DNA of 64,000 nucleotides from Gimesia chilikensis (GCF_007744075.1 NZ_CP036266.1:5069748-5133747), one strand, 5' to 3'. Shown: positions 9,995 through 19,831, counted from the first letter of the stretch. The notes: generated by a model not told the origin, from the letters alone. Numbers and translations: made by a program.

Positions 9995-11379
9995 ATTCTG
10001 AAATTGCATTCCAGTTCCTCGGCGTATGTATTGTAGCAGGACCTGCCCTGCTCCTGGCATTATTCGGTACAACATCGCTGATCAACAAACCACTTGGAGA
10101 GCGACTGATTGCCCAGGCGACCCAGACGGTCGTCGTCATGGGACTGTTTGCCTCGATCGCTGTCCTGGTTCTGATGCTTACCCTGGGCAAACGATATGTT
10201 CCCGTCGAAATGGGTAACTGGGTCGTGCTCCCCGAGCAACATTTTCACTTCCATCTGAAGTTTATTTTCGATCGATTATCAATTCCCTTTTGTATTCTAT
10301 CGTTTATCCTTTGTGGCACCGTTGGCGCATTCGCCAGTCGCTATCTGCATCGGGAATCCGGCTATAATCGTTTTTTCATCTGTTATGCCTTGTTTCTGCT
10401 GGGAATGATAGTTTCTTCGCTGGCAGGAACGATTGAGACACTCTTTTTCGGCTGGGAATTAGTCGGACTCTCTTCAGCACTGCTGGTGGCATTTTTTCAC
10501 GAACGCCTCAACCCCGTTCGAAACGGGCTGCGGATCTGGTCGATCTACAGAATTGCTGATGCCGCATTTTTGGTGGCGGCAATCATGCTACACCATTTAA
10601 CTGGCGCAGGTGACTTCGCCGAACTGATGGGAACAGGTTCATGGCCCGATGGTCAGGCTACGATTTCAGAGCAACACGCGTTGATTATCGGACTCCTGCT
10701 GTTATTCGCGGCAGCGGGAAAATCAGCTCTTGTACCATTTTCCGGATGGTTACCGCGCGCCATGGAAGGCCCCACGCCCTCGAGTGCTGTTTTTTACGGA
10801 TCACTTTCCGTCCATCTGGGCGCCTATCTGCTGTTGCGTGTCAGTCCGATTCTCGAGCTATCCCCGCTACTCAGCCTGGCAGTCATTCTGCTGGGACTGG
10901 TCTCCGCGATCTATGGTACTCTCGTTGCCCGCGTGCAAACTGATATCAAAAGTGCACTCGCCTTTGCCTCACTGACTCAGGTGAGCATCATCGTCGTCGA
11001 AATCGGATGTGGCTTACGTTACATCGCGCTGATTCACATCATCGGGCACGCCTGTCTGAGAACATTACAGTTGCTGCGAGCGCCGTCATTATTTCATGAT
11101 TACCATTCACTCGAAAATGCGATTGGGGCTCATCTGACACAAAAACCATCACTGTGGGTTCGAATTATGCCCGAACGGTATCGTGTATCACTGTATCGAT
11201 TTGAACTGGAACGAGGCTATCTGGATATGCTTTGTAACCGATTCATCATCACCCCCTTTGTTGGCCTGTTTCGTTATTGTGACAGTTTAGAATCGCGCTG
11301 GACTAATCTGATTTCCGGAGAAGATCAAAGAGAATCTGAATCCGTCTCCCCTGTCTCTGATTCTCTGGAGGATAATTAA
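9991..11379 (+). CDS. dabB: DabB-like proton-translocating subunit (NuoL/MrpA-type membrane protein)
   Basis: A 462-residue membrane protein of family PF00361. Key antiporter-type charged positions are visible: Glu in [11 protein letters not shown], Lys in [11 protein letters not shown], the following [14 protein letters not shown] loop, and Lys in [11 protein letters not shown]. This is the NuoL-like partner that couples DabA to the proton or sodium gradient. It overlaps dabA by 4 bases and touches the next gene by one base, so all three are one transcription unit. The C-terminal ~60 residues are hydrophilic. Confidence 0.85.
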   Translation: MNSEIAFQFLGVCIVAGPALLLALFGTTSLINKPLGERLIAQATQTVVVMGLFASIAVLVLMLTLGKRYVPVEMGNWVVLPEQHFHFHLKFIFDRLSIPFCILSFILCGTVGAFASRYLHRESGYNRFFICYALFLLGMIVSSLAGTIETLFFGWELVGLSSALLVAFFHERLNPVRNGLRIWSIYRIADAAFLVAAIMLHHLTGAGDFAELMGTGSWPDGQATISEQHALIIGLLLLFAAAGKSALVPFSGWLPRAMEGPTPSSAVFYGSLSVHLGAYLLLRVSPILELSPLLSLAVILLGLVSAIYGTLVARVQTDIKSALAFASLTQVSIIVVEIGCGLRYIALIHIIGHACLRTLQLLRAPSLFHDYHSLENAIGAHLTQKPSLWVRIMPERYRVSLYRFELERGYLDMLCNRFIITPFVGLFRYCDSLESRWTNLISGEDQRESESVSPVSDSLEDN

Positions 11380-12839
11380 TGTTGCCCGAACTCCATCTCC
11401 CCTGGATGGAAATCTCCGTCCTGATCACTCTGCTGGGATCAATCTGGCTCAAATTCACTCCAGATCGGGATCGTGCTTACAAGCGCTGCATCCGCATCTG
11501 CACATTGACCTGTCTGGTCACGATCTGCGGATGGATCGACTTTGTAAGTCTCAAAACGTTTGCTGCCTCTGAACCGTTCTCCCTGTTTTATCGACTGTTC
11601 CATAAAAACCTCTTTGTGGTCGATGACTTGAGTGCCCCTTTGCTGCCGCTGGCAGCGCTGCTTTACCTCCTGACGGTGCTTTCCACGCTGAAAACCAAGG
11701 GACATAGTTTTTCTTTCAGTAACACCTTAATCTCCGAAGCGATCCTGCTGTCGACGCTCAGCAGTAAAGAACCGTGGATCATCATTCTCTTACTTTCCGT
11801 GGCAACAATCCCTCCCTTACTGGAATTCCGGTCCAATAAACGCTCAAGCCGTGTCTATGTTCTACACATGGGGCTGTTTGTCCTGCTTCTGGTCGCTGGA
11901 GGCTTACTTTCCAGCTTCAAGGATCAAAGCGGTACACTCTCACTGATCGCTGGCGCGCTGCTGACCACCGCTGCCTTATTGCGTAACGGAATCATTCCAC
12001 TTCACTGCTGGATGACAGATCTATTCGACAAAATCACATTCGGAACCGCCTTACTGTTCGTCACTCCCATGACGGGCGCTTACGCCATTTTACGGCTGGT
12101 CTTCCCCATTGCCCCTGACTGGGCATTGCAGGGCATCGCGATTGTTTCCCTGATTACAGCAGTCTATGCAGCCGGCATGGCGCTGGTGCAACAGGAAGCC
12201 CGCCGTTTTTTCTGCTATCTGTTCTTGAGCCATTCTTCCCTGGTGCTGGTTGGTTTAGAAATGGCGACTCCTCTGGGACTGACAGGCGGATTATGTGTCT
12301 GGATTTCTGTTGGAATTTCGCTGGCCGGATTTGCATTAACCCTGCGTTCTGTCGAAGCCAGAACCGGTAGGATTTCCCTGAAAACCTATCATGGACTTTA
12401 CGAACATACTCCCACCCTGGCAGGGTTATTTCTGGTTACGGGCCTCGCTTCAATCGGCTTTCCCGGAACGCTGGGCTTTATCGGGACTGAACTTCTAATT
12501 GAAGGAGTGATTGAGGTCTACCCACTGGTCGGTACTGCGGTTGTGATTGCGACCGCTTTAAACAGCATTGCGATTCTACAGGTCTACTTTCGGGTCTTTA
12601 CGGGAACGCATCATTCGGCGTCTATATCGCTCCGGGCACGGATCCCAGAACATGTCGCCATTCTGATCCTGGTCGCACTTGTCATCGGCGGCGGCCTGTA
12701 CCCACAACCGGGTGTCATCTCCCGAAATCATGCAGCCATTCAATTAATTCAACAGCGTGATGAGGCCTTTCAAGAAAACAAAGTTTCCGTTGATTACAGT
12801 CTCAGCGAACATAAACATCATCTAACGACGTCTCCCTGA
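11379..12839 (+). CDS. Second NADH-dehydrogenase-like (NuoM/NuoN-type) membrane subunit of the dab operon
   Basis: A 486-residue polytopic protein, also related to PF00361, with [14 protein letters not shown] (equivalent to the K-x-x-x-x-P-x-H-x-W-L loop of NuoM/N) and a later [13 protein letters not shown] motif. The start codon overlaps the stop of the preceding gene by one base. Described DAB systems usually need one antiporter-type subunit; here the operon supplies two. It may be a second ion channel or a scaffold for DabA. The function is inferred from position and fold only. Confidence 0.75.
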   Translation: MLPELHLPWMEISVLITLLGSIWLKFTPDRDRAYKRCIRICTLTCLVTICGWIDFVSLKTFAASEPFSLFYRLFHKNLFVVDDLSAPLLPLAALLYLLTVLSTLKTKGHSFSFSNTLISEAILLSTLSSKEPWIIILLLSVATIPPLLEFRSNKRSSRVYVLHMGLFVLLLVAGGLLSSFKDQSGTLSLIAGALLTTAALLRNGIIPLHCWMTDLFDKITFGTALLFVTPMTGAYAILRLVFPIAPDWALQGIAIVSLITAVYAAGMALVQQEARRFFCYLFLSHSSLVLVGLEMATPLGLTGGLCVWISVGISLAGFALTLRSVEARTGRISLKTYHGLYEHTPTLAGLFLVTGLASIGFPGTLGFIGTELLIEGVIEVYPLVGTAVVIATALNSIAILQVYFRVFTGTHHSASISLRARIPEHVAILILVALVIGGGLYPQPGVISRNHAAIQLIQQRDEAFQENKVSVDYSLSEHKHHLTTSP

Positions 12840-12932
12840 ATCAGCTGGCGATCAGTACTGTTACAACGGAATAAGTAGGTTTAAAAGTCTGTTTAGCAAG
12901 CAATCTCTTTTTAAATTCAGTCCACGAATCGT

Positions 12933-12938
12933 TATAAT
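12933..12938 (+). promoter_or_regulatory. Consensus -10 element upstream of mogA
   Basis: A perfect TATAAT sits 70 bases before the mogA start, inside the 12-base string TCGTTATAATCC. The same 12 bases recur at 39503-39514 before the DUF1080 gene. No good -35 hexamer is seen at the expected distance in either place. Confidence 0.4.
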
Positions 12939-13007
12939 CCAGCAGTCAGGTAGTAACGTGTTTGAGACCTGAGATACCTTATTGCTCTCTTTTCAGATCG
13001 ATAATAA

Positions 13008-13538
13008 ATGACAGCCAAAATAGGAATTGTGACCGTATCCGACCGCGCCAGTCGAGGCGAATATGAAGACCGGGGAGGCCCGGCAATCCACGAGTACCTG
13101 AAAGAAGTACTGACCAGCGACTGGACACCTGAGGCACGTGTCATTCCCGATGAACTCTCCACGATCACAGAAACTCTGATTGAGCTTTGTGATCAAGATC
13201 AGTGCTGCCTGGTAGTGACAACCGGCGGAACCGGTCCTGCCAGACGGGACATCACGCCGGAAGCGACACTCGCAGTCGCGGAAAAAGAGATGCCCGGCTT
13301 TGGAGAACTGATGCGTAAGGTCTCACTGGAAAAAGTCCCAACCGCCATTCTCTCCCGGCAGACCGCCGTGATCCGAGGCGGGACGCTGATCATCAATCTG
13401 CCTGGTCAGCCCAAGGCGATTCAGGAATGCCTGGACGCTGTCTTTCCGGCTGTCCCGTATTGTATCGACCTGCTGGAAGGTCCCTTTCTGGAGACCGATG
13501 AGGAACGTCTGGTCGCTTTTCGCCCAAAGAAGAAATAG
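13008..13538 (+). CDS. mogA: Molybdopterin adenylyltransferase (MogA/MoaB family)
   Basis: A 176-residue protein with the MoCF-binding motif T-T-G-G-T-G-P-A-x-R-D-I-T-P-E-A near residue 71 and the later P-G-Q-P-K-A motif. It should adenylate molybdopterin before metal insertion. Formylmethanofuran dehydrogenases in archaea are Mo/W enzymes, but bacterial Fhc complexes are not thought to be, so no link to fhcA is claimed. It stands alone, with its own promoter-like element and a strong terminator 26 bases after the stop. Confidence 0.9.
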   Translation: MTAKIGIVTVSDRASRGEYEDRGGPAIHEYLKEVLTSDWTPEARVIPDELSTITETLIELCDQDQCCLVVTTGGTGPARRDITPEATLAVAEKEMPGFGELMRKVSLEKVPTAILSRQTAVIRGGTLIINLPGQPKAIQECLDAVFPAVPYCIDLLEGPFLETDEERLVAFRPKKK

Positions 13539-13563
13539 GCGTTATCCTGAGATCCGCGCAGCA

Positions 13564-13600
13564 AAACAGGAGTCGAGCATAAACCCGACTCCTGTTTATT
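13564..13600. terminator. Bidirectional intrinsic terminator between mogA and the TatD-like gene
   Basis: A perfect 12-base inverted repeat (13564-13575 and 13586-13597, arm AAACAGGAGTCG) with a 10-base loop. The plus side ends in TTTATTTCTTT and the minus side in TTTTGC, so it can stop transcription of both converging genes. Confidence 0.85.
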
Positions 13601-13621
13601 TCTTTCCGAGATCTGGTCGTT

Positions 13622-14467
13622 TTAGACCATATCTGTAATTTCTTCCTCGATCGTTTCCAGTTGAATCGGCTTGATATCGAACTTGGGATTCTGTCCCAGG
13701 AAGCGCGCCGGATTGTTGTGGAAGATTTCAATCGCATCCTGAACCGAGTAGCCACGTGCCCGGTACTGCACGACACACTGCTGCAGGGTAAAGGGATCAC
13801 TGGGTCCCCAGTCAGCTGAGGAGTTCACCAGGATTCGTTCGTGACCATACATTTCGAGCATGTCACAGGCCCGTTTGGGCGAGCACTTGGTAATAGGATA
13901 GAGAGTGAAGCCGACCCAGTAGCCCGCTTCCAGCGGTTCGCGGATCGTGTGTTCTTCGACATGGTCGATCCAGACCCGTTCCGGATTGACGTTCATGTGT
14001 GCCAGGACTTCCAGGGTCCGCTTGGTTCCGCGGACTTTGTCCTGCAGGTGAGGCGTATGAATCAGAATCAGCTGATCATATTTGATCGCCTGCTCGACCT
14101 GAGCTTCGAAGATCTCTTCTTCATTCTTGGTCGTCTTATGGAACCCGATTTCTCCCACGCCCAGCACGTTCGGCTTTTCGTAGAATTCCGGCATGTGCTT
14201 GAGCACTTCGTGGCTCAATGTCGGGTTTTCAGCTTCCTTGGGATTCACGGCAACCCAGCAGTAATGCTTAATGCCATATTCAGCGGCACGGGTTGGTTCG
14301 AATTCACTGATCTGGCGGAAGTAATCCACAAAGGTTTCCGGATACAGACGGTCAAAGCCGGCCCAGAAAGCAGGCTCAGCAACGGCTACGACACCGGACA
14401 TTGCCATCCGTTCATAGTCCTGGGCTGTTCGGGCGATCGCATGATAATGAGGTTGGATGATTTGCAT
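13622..14467 (-). CDS. TatD-family metal-dependent hydrolase, EboB-like
   Basis: A 281-residue TIM-barrel protein. An H-Y-H pair at residues 6-8 replaces the usual H-x-H at the first metal site; E near residue 122 (G-V-G-E-I-G-F), the H of I-H-T-P-H and the H of I-D-H-V-E-E supply others; the final Asp is in S-A-D-W-G. The opening (V-A-V-A-E-P-A-F-W) and N-P-K-E-A-E-N-P are typical of the EboB subgroup found in eboABCDEF clusters, whose products help export periplasmic metabolites. No other ebo gene is present here. It probably forms an operon with the small gene upstream at 14525-14764. Confidence 0.75.
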   Translation of the reverse strand: MQIIQPHYHAIARTAQDYERMAMSGVVAVAEPAFWAGFDRLYPETFVDYFRQISEFEPTRAAEYGIKHYCWVAVNPKEAENPTLSHEVLKHMPEFYEKPNVLGVGEIGFHKTTKNEEEIFEAQVEQAIKYDQLILIHTPHLQDKVRGTKRTLEVLAHMNVNPERVWIDHVEEHTIREPLEAGYWVGFTLYPITKCSPKRACDMLEMYGHERILVNSSADWGPSDPFTLQQCVVQYRARGYSVQDAIEIFHNNPARFLGQNPKFDIKPIQLETIEEEITDMV

Positions 14468-14524
14468 ATTCGTCTCGCTGAAAATTTAGATCATTAAATG
14501 GCGGGGAGGAAGAACGTAGGAGAA

Positions 14525-14764
14525 TCAGTCCAGGTCGGAGAAAAGCAGCAGCAGACGCTCCGATCGATTGGGCAGGTGACTTTCTTCACTCAAGATCTTG
14601 ATTGCCTGATTCAGTTGGTCCAGACGGGAATCCTGAAAATTGTTGGCCGCTTCTTCATGATCGTGAGCGCGATCAACGCGATCCAGAGCCGCAGCCAGTT
14701 CCAGCAGGGCACAGCGGGCTTCGAGGTATTCCCGGTCCAAAACCTGTAAAGCTGTTTGCATCAT
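14525..14764 (-). CDS. Small conserved-looking hypothetical protein
   Basis: A 79-residue, Leu/Ala/Asp/Glu-rich protein predicted to be helical, unknown to me. An AAAGG lies a few bases before the ATG, supporting real translation. It precedes the TatD-like gene by 57 bases on the same strand, so the two are probably co-transcribed. No metal motif or membrane segment is seen. Confidence 0.5.
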   Translation of the reverse strand: MMQTALQVLDREYLEARCALLELAAALDRVDRAHDHEEAANNFQDSRLDQLNQAIKILSEESHLPNRSERLLLLFSDLD

Positions 14765-15040
14765 TAAAACCTTTCGGGTTATCGTAACAGGTCGTGATCC
14801 ATCATCTCAAAACAGTGATTTATCCACATTATATACCTTACATCGGTACTTCCTACTCCCTCAACTGAACTCAACCCGAAATCCAGCGAACCGGAAACAG
14901 AAATTCAGTATAAATGCAGCAGTCGTAGTAATTGGCCCAATCAAGTTCTGGTGGCCGATCCCGTCTGTTTTCGGGTTTACGAGTCCTGAGACCTCTGAGA
15001 AAGGCAGAATTCGTACAGTCTCAAAACATAGATATACCAA

Positions 15041-16003
15041 TTACTTGGGATTTTTTTCGTCGGCGGAGACTGGCTGATTTGATTTCAGAAACTGTGCCAG
15101 TTGTGACAGCTGCTCCTGCATCACGGTGAGATAATCTCCCTTTGCCGGTTTTGTGGTCAGCGGGTTGAGGACGAATGAATTCAGGCCCTGCTCATCCAAT
15201 TTCTCACGCAGTTTTTTACCCGGAGACCGTTCCCAGAGGACACCTGAAATCTGATGTTCTTTCTGCAGCGTTTGCATCTGTTCCCACTCACTTTCAGTGG
15301 GCGCTGCCCCCGGTTTCCAGTGCAGGTGAAACATTTCCCAGCCGCACCTCCGGGCCAGGTATTGATAGACGGGACGCCGGGAAAACCAGTGCCGTCCTGA
15401 ATAATCAGCTTTCATCTGATCGAGCTGCTGATTGAGTGGCGCGAGCGCTTCCTTGAACTTGAGTAGTCGGGACTCAATCTGCTGCTCATCAGCAGGGTTC
15501 AAATTGACCAGGCGTTGCGCGATGGCTTCCGCCTGTCGGTACATCAGATTGGGATCGAGCCAGAAAAACGCGACAGTACCCGCATGGGAATGTGCTCCCC
15601 CAGTGCCATGACTGTGAACTTCAAAATCAGGGACTGTCACCAGCGCATCTTTGAGTGACAACGATGTCCTCAGAACCTTCGATCGCGGGAGAGAGAGCTT
15701 TTTCACCCAGTCAGCAAAATCAGCCCCATTCGTGATAATCAGGTCTGCCCGTTGGATCGTTTCTGTGACTTCATCGTCGGGAATCCACGTTTCGGGGTCT
15801 GCCCCGGATGGAACTGGATTCAGAACTTTGACTTCCGAACCAGCCAGTGAGACCACAATGAATTCCAGTGGGTAATTGACGACCACCACGACAGGAGGTG
15901 CGTCAGCTGTTGACTCCCCGGTTGGCGAGCTCTCTTTTGACTCACAGGCAGACAACAAAAACAGCGCGGTCAGCACTAACCACAGGGCAGAATTTCGCAT
16001 CAT
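15041..16003 (-). CDS. ZnuA-like metal ABC transporter substrate-binding lipoprotein
   Basis: A 320-residue protein with a lipoprotein signal (M-M-R-N-S-A-L-W-L, lipobox L-S-A-C around residue 20). It belongs to the cluster-A-I metal binding family (ZnuA/TroA): a His-containing loop H-S-H-G-T-G-G-A-H-S-H-A-G, then W-L-D-P-N, and a conserved H-W-F-S-R-R region. The His-rich loop suggests zinc or manganese. I prefer the ATG at 16003; an in-frame ATG at 16024 would overlap the permease gene by 16 bases. It is the last gene of a four-gene unit whose permease is FtsX-type rather than the ZnuB type normally served by such proteins. Confidence 0.75.
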   Translation of the reverse strand: MMRNSALWLVLTALFLLSACESKESSPTGESTADAPPVVVVVNYPLEFIVVSLAGSEVKVLNPVPSGADPETWIPDDEVTETIQRADLIITNGADFADWVKKLSLPRSKVLRTSLSLKDALVTVPDFEVHSHGTGGAHSHAGTVAFFWLDPNLMYRQAEAIAQRLVNLNPADEQQIESRLLKFKEALAPLNQQLDQMKADYSGRHWFSRRPVYQYLARRCGWEMFHLHWKPGAAPTESEWEQMQTLQKEHQISGVLWERSPGKKLREKLDEQGLNSFVLNPLTTKPAKGDYLTVMQEQLSQLAQFLKSNQPVSADEKNPK

Positions 16004-16008
16004 CAGAC

Positions 16009-17190
16009 TCAATCTATAATCCATATTCGCAGCAGCTGTTCGGCATACACTCGCACGACAGCTGTAATACATAACACCAGAACCAGACTGCTGACCAGAA
16101 TCAAGAGCACTTCGGTCAGTTGCAGCTTCCAGATCATCGAACGACTGCAGCCCAGTTGAAACATCGTCTGCCGTTCGCGGCGACGGAGACGCAACGACAA
16201 TGTAAACACCAGCACCAGCAGCAGTCCCACAGAGAACGAAACCAGGAAAGTATTCACGTCAAACAGCTGCTTGACTCGAAACACAACCTGTAACAGTTCA
16301 TCTACAATTTCGACAGGCCGAATCATCTGCACATCGGCATCCTTAGAGTCATACATGCCCAGCAGCAGGACCTCTGATTTGGCATCATTGGGTACCACGA
16401 TGATCGAAGACACCGGGAACGTACCGGTATTCCCATGGAAGTGAAACGATGCCAGATTTTCATCGGTCACTTCATTGAATTGAGGTACCGCCGCATTAGC
16501 AACAGTCTGCTGGTCATTTTGTCCGAGCACCAGATCTTTGCTGGTCTCTGCATTAATGGTCTGATGCCCATGACCGATTCCGGAAATGATCCATTCCGTT
16601 TTCAAATCCACAAACACAGCTTCATCATCCGGCGAATGGGCTCGCTTGAGCACTCCCACTACTCGCATTTTCAACGGGTAATTCCCCGACAGATCGAAGA
16701 CATTCAACGGATCGGACATCAGGCTGTCGCCGGGTTTCAACTGCAAACGCTCGGCGACACTGGCCCCCAGCACACAATCCCCGAGTCGTTTCAGGCTGGT
16801 TCCTTGAGCTAACTCCAGCTTTCGAAATTCAAAATAGTCGAGCGAAGTCCCCACGACTGGTGCGTCTTGCGCAGTAAACCGGACTGCCAGCGGAATCGGC
16901 ATGGCGTAACCCGATTCCTGAATGGTTTCCACAGCCTGCATATCGGTCGGTTCCAGATCAGCCCGACTGAAATACATACTCTGCAGTGCCAGGTCGAATC
17001 GACTGCCTTTCACACCCGCCACCAGGGGTGTGGCTTTGGCGCGGGAGTGCAGATCCTGCTCGAACCAGCTGACAGCAAATTGCAGCAGGACCGGCAGCAG
17101 GACCGCCAGCGTCACACATAGAATCAGTGTGACTGTTTTGAGTTTGTTATACGCCAGGTAGCGTAATGTGAGACGCAGAATCCCATTCAT
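16009..17190 (-). CDS. FtsX/MacB-type ABC transporter permease
   Basis: A 393-residue protein with one N-terminal membrane helix, a large extracytoplasmic domain and three C-terminal helices, the FtsX/LolC/MacB topology. The C-terminal helices flank a cytoplasmic L-R-L-R-R-R-E-R-Q-T-M-F-Q-L-G-C-S-R coupling segment. The start overlaps the ATPase gene by 4 bases (ATGA). These permeases move no small solute by the classical route; they extract lipoproteins, export molecules or act mechanically. With a metal-binding lipoprotein downstream the likely subject is a metal-related periplasmic process. Confidence 0.8.
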   Translation of the reverse strand: MNGILRLTLRYLAYNKLKTVTLILCVTLAVLLPVLLQFAVSWFEQDLHSRAKATPLVAGVKGSRFDLALQSMYFSRADLEPTDMQAVETIQESGYAMPIPLAVRFTAQDAPVVGTSLDYFEFRKLELAQGTSLKRLGDCVLGASVAERLQLKPGDSLMSDPLNVFDLSGNYPLKMRVVGVLKRAHSPDDEAVFVDLKTEWIISGIGHGHQTINAETSKDLVLGQNDQQTVANAAVPQFNEVTDENLASFHFHGNTGTFPVSSIIVVPNDAKSEVLLLGMYDSKDADVQMIRPVEIVDELLQVVFRVKQLFDVNTFLVSFSVGLLLVLVFTLSLRLRRRERQTMFQLGCSRSMIWKLQLTEVLLILVSSLVLVLCITAVVRVYAEQLLRIWIID

Positions 17191-17858
17191 GCCGTTTTCA
17201 CCATTTCATGAAAACGCTCGATGTCGATCGTCCGGTCGAACTCATCCAGCAGGCGATCATCATGAGTCACCATAATCAGTATGGCGTTGGTACGGGTGGC
17301 ATGCTCCAGCAGCAGATCCCGGATCAGGCGTTTGTTGGCCGGATCCAGATTCCCGGTTGGCTCATCAGCCAGCAGGATCTGAGGTTGAGTCAACAGTGCC
17401 CGGCAGATCGCAACCCGCTGACGTTCTCCCTGGGAAATCTGATCAATGCGTGAATTAAGATACTGCTCGATCTGCATCGAGGCAGCCAAATCACGTGCCC
17501 GTGCCTGCACACTTTCATCCAGCTTGAGAGTCTGATTGATATAAAAAGGCAGCAGGATATTTTCCCGGACATTGAGATAATCAATCAGCTCAAATTCCTG
17601 AAAGACAAAGCCGATTTGAGAAATGCGATAGGCTCGTCTCTGGCTGTCATTTAGAGTCCGCAAATCAACATCACCTGCAGTCAACTCACCCTGATCCGGA
17701 ATCAGGATCCCGGAGATCAGATTCAACAGGGTCGTTTTGCCGCAGCCACTGGGACCAATGACGGCGACTTTTTCCGCATCCTGAATCTCCAGCTCAGGAA
17801 TATTTAACCGGAAACTCGATTCCGGATAGCCAAACTTGAGCTGTCTGATCTGAATCAT
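17187..17858 (-). CDS. ABC transporter ATP-binding protein (LolD/MacB-ATPase type)
   Basis: A 223-residue ATPase with Walker A G-P-S-G-C-G-K-T-T near residue 36, Q-loop F-V-F-Q-E-F-E-L, signature I-S-Q-G-E-R-Q-R-V, Walker B I-L-L-A-D-E-P-T-G-N-L-D and switch His in M-V-T-H-D-D. The signature starts I-S-Q-G rather than L-S-G-G. It overlaps both neighbours by 4 bases and energises the FtsX-type permease. Confidence 0.9.
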   Translation of the reverse strand: MIQIRQLKFGYPESSFRLNIPELEIQDAEKVAVIGPSGCGKTTLLNLISGILIPDQGELTAGDVDLRTLNDSQRRAYRISQIGFVFQEFELIDYLNVRENILLPFYINQTLKLDESVQARARDLAASMQIEQYLNSRIDQISQGERQRVAICRALLTQPQILLADEPTGNLDPANKRLIRDLLLEHATRTNAILIMVTHDDRLLDEFDRTIDIERFHEMVKTA

Positions 17859-19831
17859 GAGGAACTCGAATCCGAGGATTTAGTAGTCTTGCCTTTGCGC
17901 GATTTTTTTCTAACGGGTTCAGGCTCCGGCTTAACTTCTTCGATCTTGACTTCCCGCAAACCGGTTTCAAACCGCAGACGTTCCTGATCGAGCAGATTCA
18001 TGCCCGTCAGTTTCCAGACACCTTCCACCGGCTGAAGATAGAAAACGGCCTGATAACGATTGGTGCGGGTATGGATATGCCCCCAGTGTTCTACAGTGCC
18101 CGAGACCGTCCAGGTCGACTGAACCGAAAAACTACGCTCATCAGTTGGCGAGATTGTATCCGCGGTGGAAGCGGAATGGGGTTCGATGGTCTTCCATTGC
18201 ACGTCGGTCACCCGCGCTACGGCGCCCCCCTGCTCCTGCATTTTCAGGCTCTGGTTAATCTGCCGATAAAGTGTCTCCAGAAAAGAACCATCTGCACTCT
18301 TGGCGAGTGCATCGTAGATATCGCTCTCGGTGTGATAGTCAAAAGAGCGATAAATATTTTTGTGCAGGGTTTTGAAAACCGTTTCTGCTTTTTCTGCCGA
18401 CACATGCGGAACCGGTTCCAAGGGACTGGCAAAAGTCACACGGGAGACCGGCCAGCAGAGCAGACTCGCCACCAGTAAAATAGCCAGCATGGTATAAGTC
18501 GATTTCCGTCTCTGACGTTGGCTGATCAAGCTTAATGCCAGCAGAAGGCAGAGAAATAATCCCCCTGCCGTCAGCATCGAGACCGACCACTGTGTCCGCG
18601 GCTGCAAAGCGACTTCTACCGGATTGACCTCCAGGCTGACTTTGCGTCCCGGATTGGTCCACACAAATTCGCTGTTCCGTTCCAGCTTGGAAAAGATCGG
18701 CTTGTAAGCTTTGTCGAATGCGAAGCAGACGGATTCCACGCTCCACACACTACGATTGAACATATCCCAGGTTACCTTGACTTTGTCGGGAGTCCCCTTG
18801 GTACTGTATGTCAAGATGATACCCACGCGGGCATTCGCAACGCTGACCCGCTTCTTATCCGCCGGCTTCGCGAAATCCTTGAAATCCAGCCCGTAAAAAT
18901 CGAGGCGGCTGATCACCGGCTTCACTACAATTCCATCAATCTCGATCGGATTCGCTTTGGCAAAAAATTCCTCGATCGTGTCGCGCGATGCTTCCTGCTC
19001 AGCGACAGACAGAAAATCTTCATCCTTGCGTTCGAGCGTGAAGAATGACTCCAGCGTCGCCAGCGGAATCAGAATTTCGTGACGGATTTCAAAATCCTCA
19101 ATGTAGAGAAACGAGTAAACGGTACCATAACTGGTAATCCCCAGCGTCTCTTCACGACGTTCTTTCAACCACTTCTGCCAGTCTTCCTCTGAAGCATCTG
19201 GAGCCAGCGGCGGGTGATCCCAGTTAAAGCGAATTGTCTGGGGCTCGCGGGGTTTCATTGAGACCGAATAGGGAGTCTCCGATCCTTCCTGCTTCAGGTT
19301 GAACTGAACCATGGCTGGAAAGCCCGCATTGGAATCGACGAGTTGCTGGCTGAAGGTCAAAAACTCTGGGGGCTCTTTGAGTGGATACTCCAATTGGAAA
19401 TCCAGCATGAAGGCCATCAGGTCGCTCATGGCCACCCCTTTAGAGGAGACCGAAGAATCGTCGACCGAGACGACTTTTCCCTTGAGCCGCTCACCGTTAA
19501 TGTCCCGCACCAGCAGGCGATCCAGCAGAAACTGTTTGTGCTTTTCGATCGCTTCTTTGATTTGTTTCTGCGAGACAATGTTCTCTTTGTCTGGTTCCAG
19601 CTTTTGAAAGAAGTAGAGATCCTCGACATAAATCTGCATCGAGATCACCACTTTTTCCCGCGTGACATAGACGTTTTCCTGGCTGACCGAAATGGGATGT
19701 GCTTCGGCTTTTTCTGAAAACCAGAGCCCCGACAGCAGCGTCAGGCAAATCAGCACAAGCAGTCGAGCAGACCGGAACAGTTTCCTGTCAGGGGCAGAGA
19801 GAAACGGGGAGTAAGCAACGCGCGTGAACAT
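17855..19831 (-). CDS. Membrane protein with HupE-like periplasmic N-terminal domain
   Basis: A 658-residue protein not assigned to a known function. After an N-terminal signal/anchor (around 22-45) the mature part begins H-P-I-S-V-S and runs on with spaced motifs (L-E-P-D-K-E-N, then a basic/acidic repeat) much like the extracytoplasmic N-domain of HupE/UreJ-type metal permeases. Two membrane helices lie near 413-437 and 447-470. A ~140-residue domain with an NTF2-like look follows, and the protein ends in a Lys/Ser-rich tail. It opens the operon for the ATPase, permease and ZnuA-like lipoprotein. A role in metal handling is inferred only from the HupE-like domain and from the downstream gene. 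Confidence 0.6.
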   Translation of the reverse strand: MFTRVAYSPFLSAPDRKLFRSARLLVLICLTLLSGLWFSEKAEAHPISVSQENVYVTREKVVISMQIYVEDLYFFQKLEPDKENIVSQKQIKEAIEKHKQFLLDRLLVRDINGERLKGKVVSVDDSSVSSKGVAMSDLMAFMLDFQLEYPLKEPPEFLTFSQQLVDSNAGFPAMVQFNLKQEGSETPYSVSMKPREPQTIRFNWDHPPLAPDASEEDWQKWLKERREETLGITSYGTVYSFLYIEDFEIRHEILIPLATLESFFTLERKDEDFLSVAEQEASRDTIEEFFAKANPIEIDGIVVKPVISRLDFYGLDFKDFAKPADKKRVSVANARVGIILTYSTKGTPDKVKVTWDMFNRSVWSVESVCFAFDKAYKPIFSKLERNSEFVWTNPGRKVSLEVNPVEVALQPRTQWSVSMLTAGGLFLCLLLALSLISQRQRRKSTYTMLAILLVASLLCWPVSRVTFASPLEPVPHVSAEKAETVFKTLHKNIYRSFDYHTESDIYDALAKSADGSFLETLYRQINQSLKMQEQGGAVARVTDVQWKTIEPHSASTADTISPTDERSFSVQSTWTVSGTVEHWGHIHTRTNRYQAVFYLQPVEGVWKLTGMNLLDQERLRFETGLREVKIEEVKPEPEPVRKKSRKGKTTKSSDSSSS

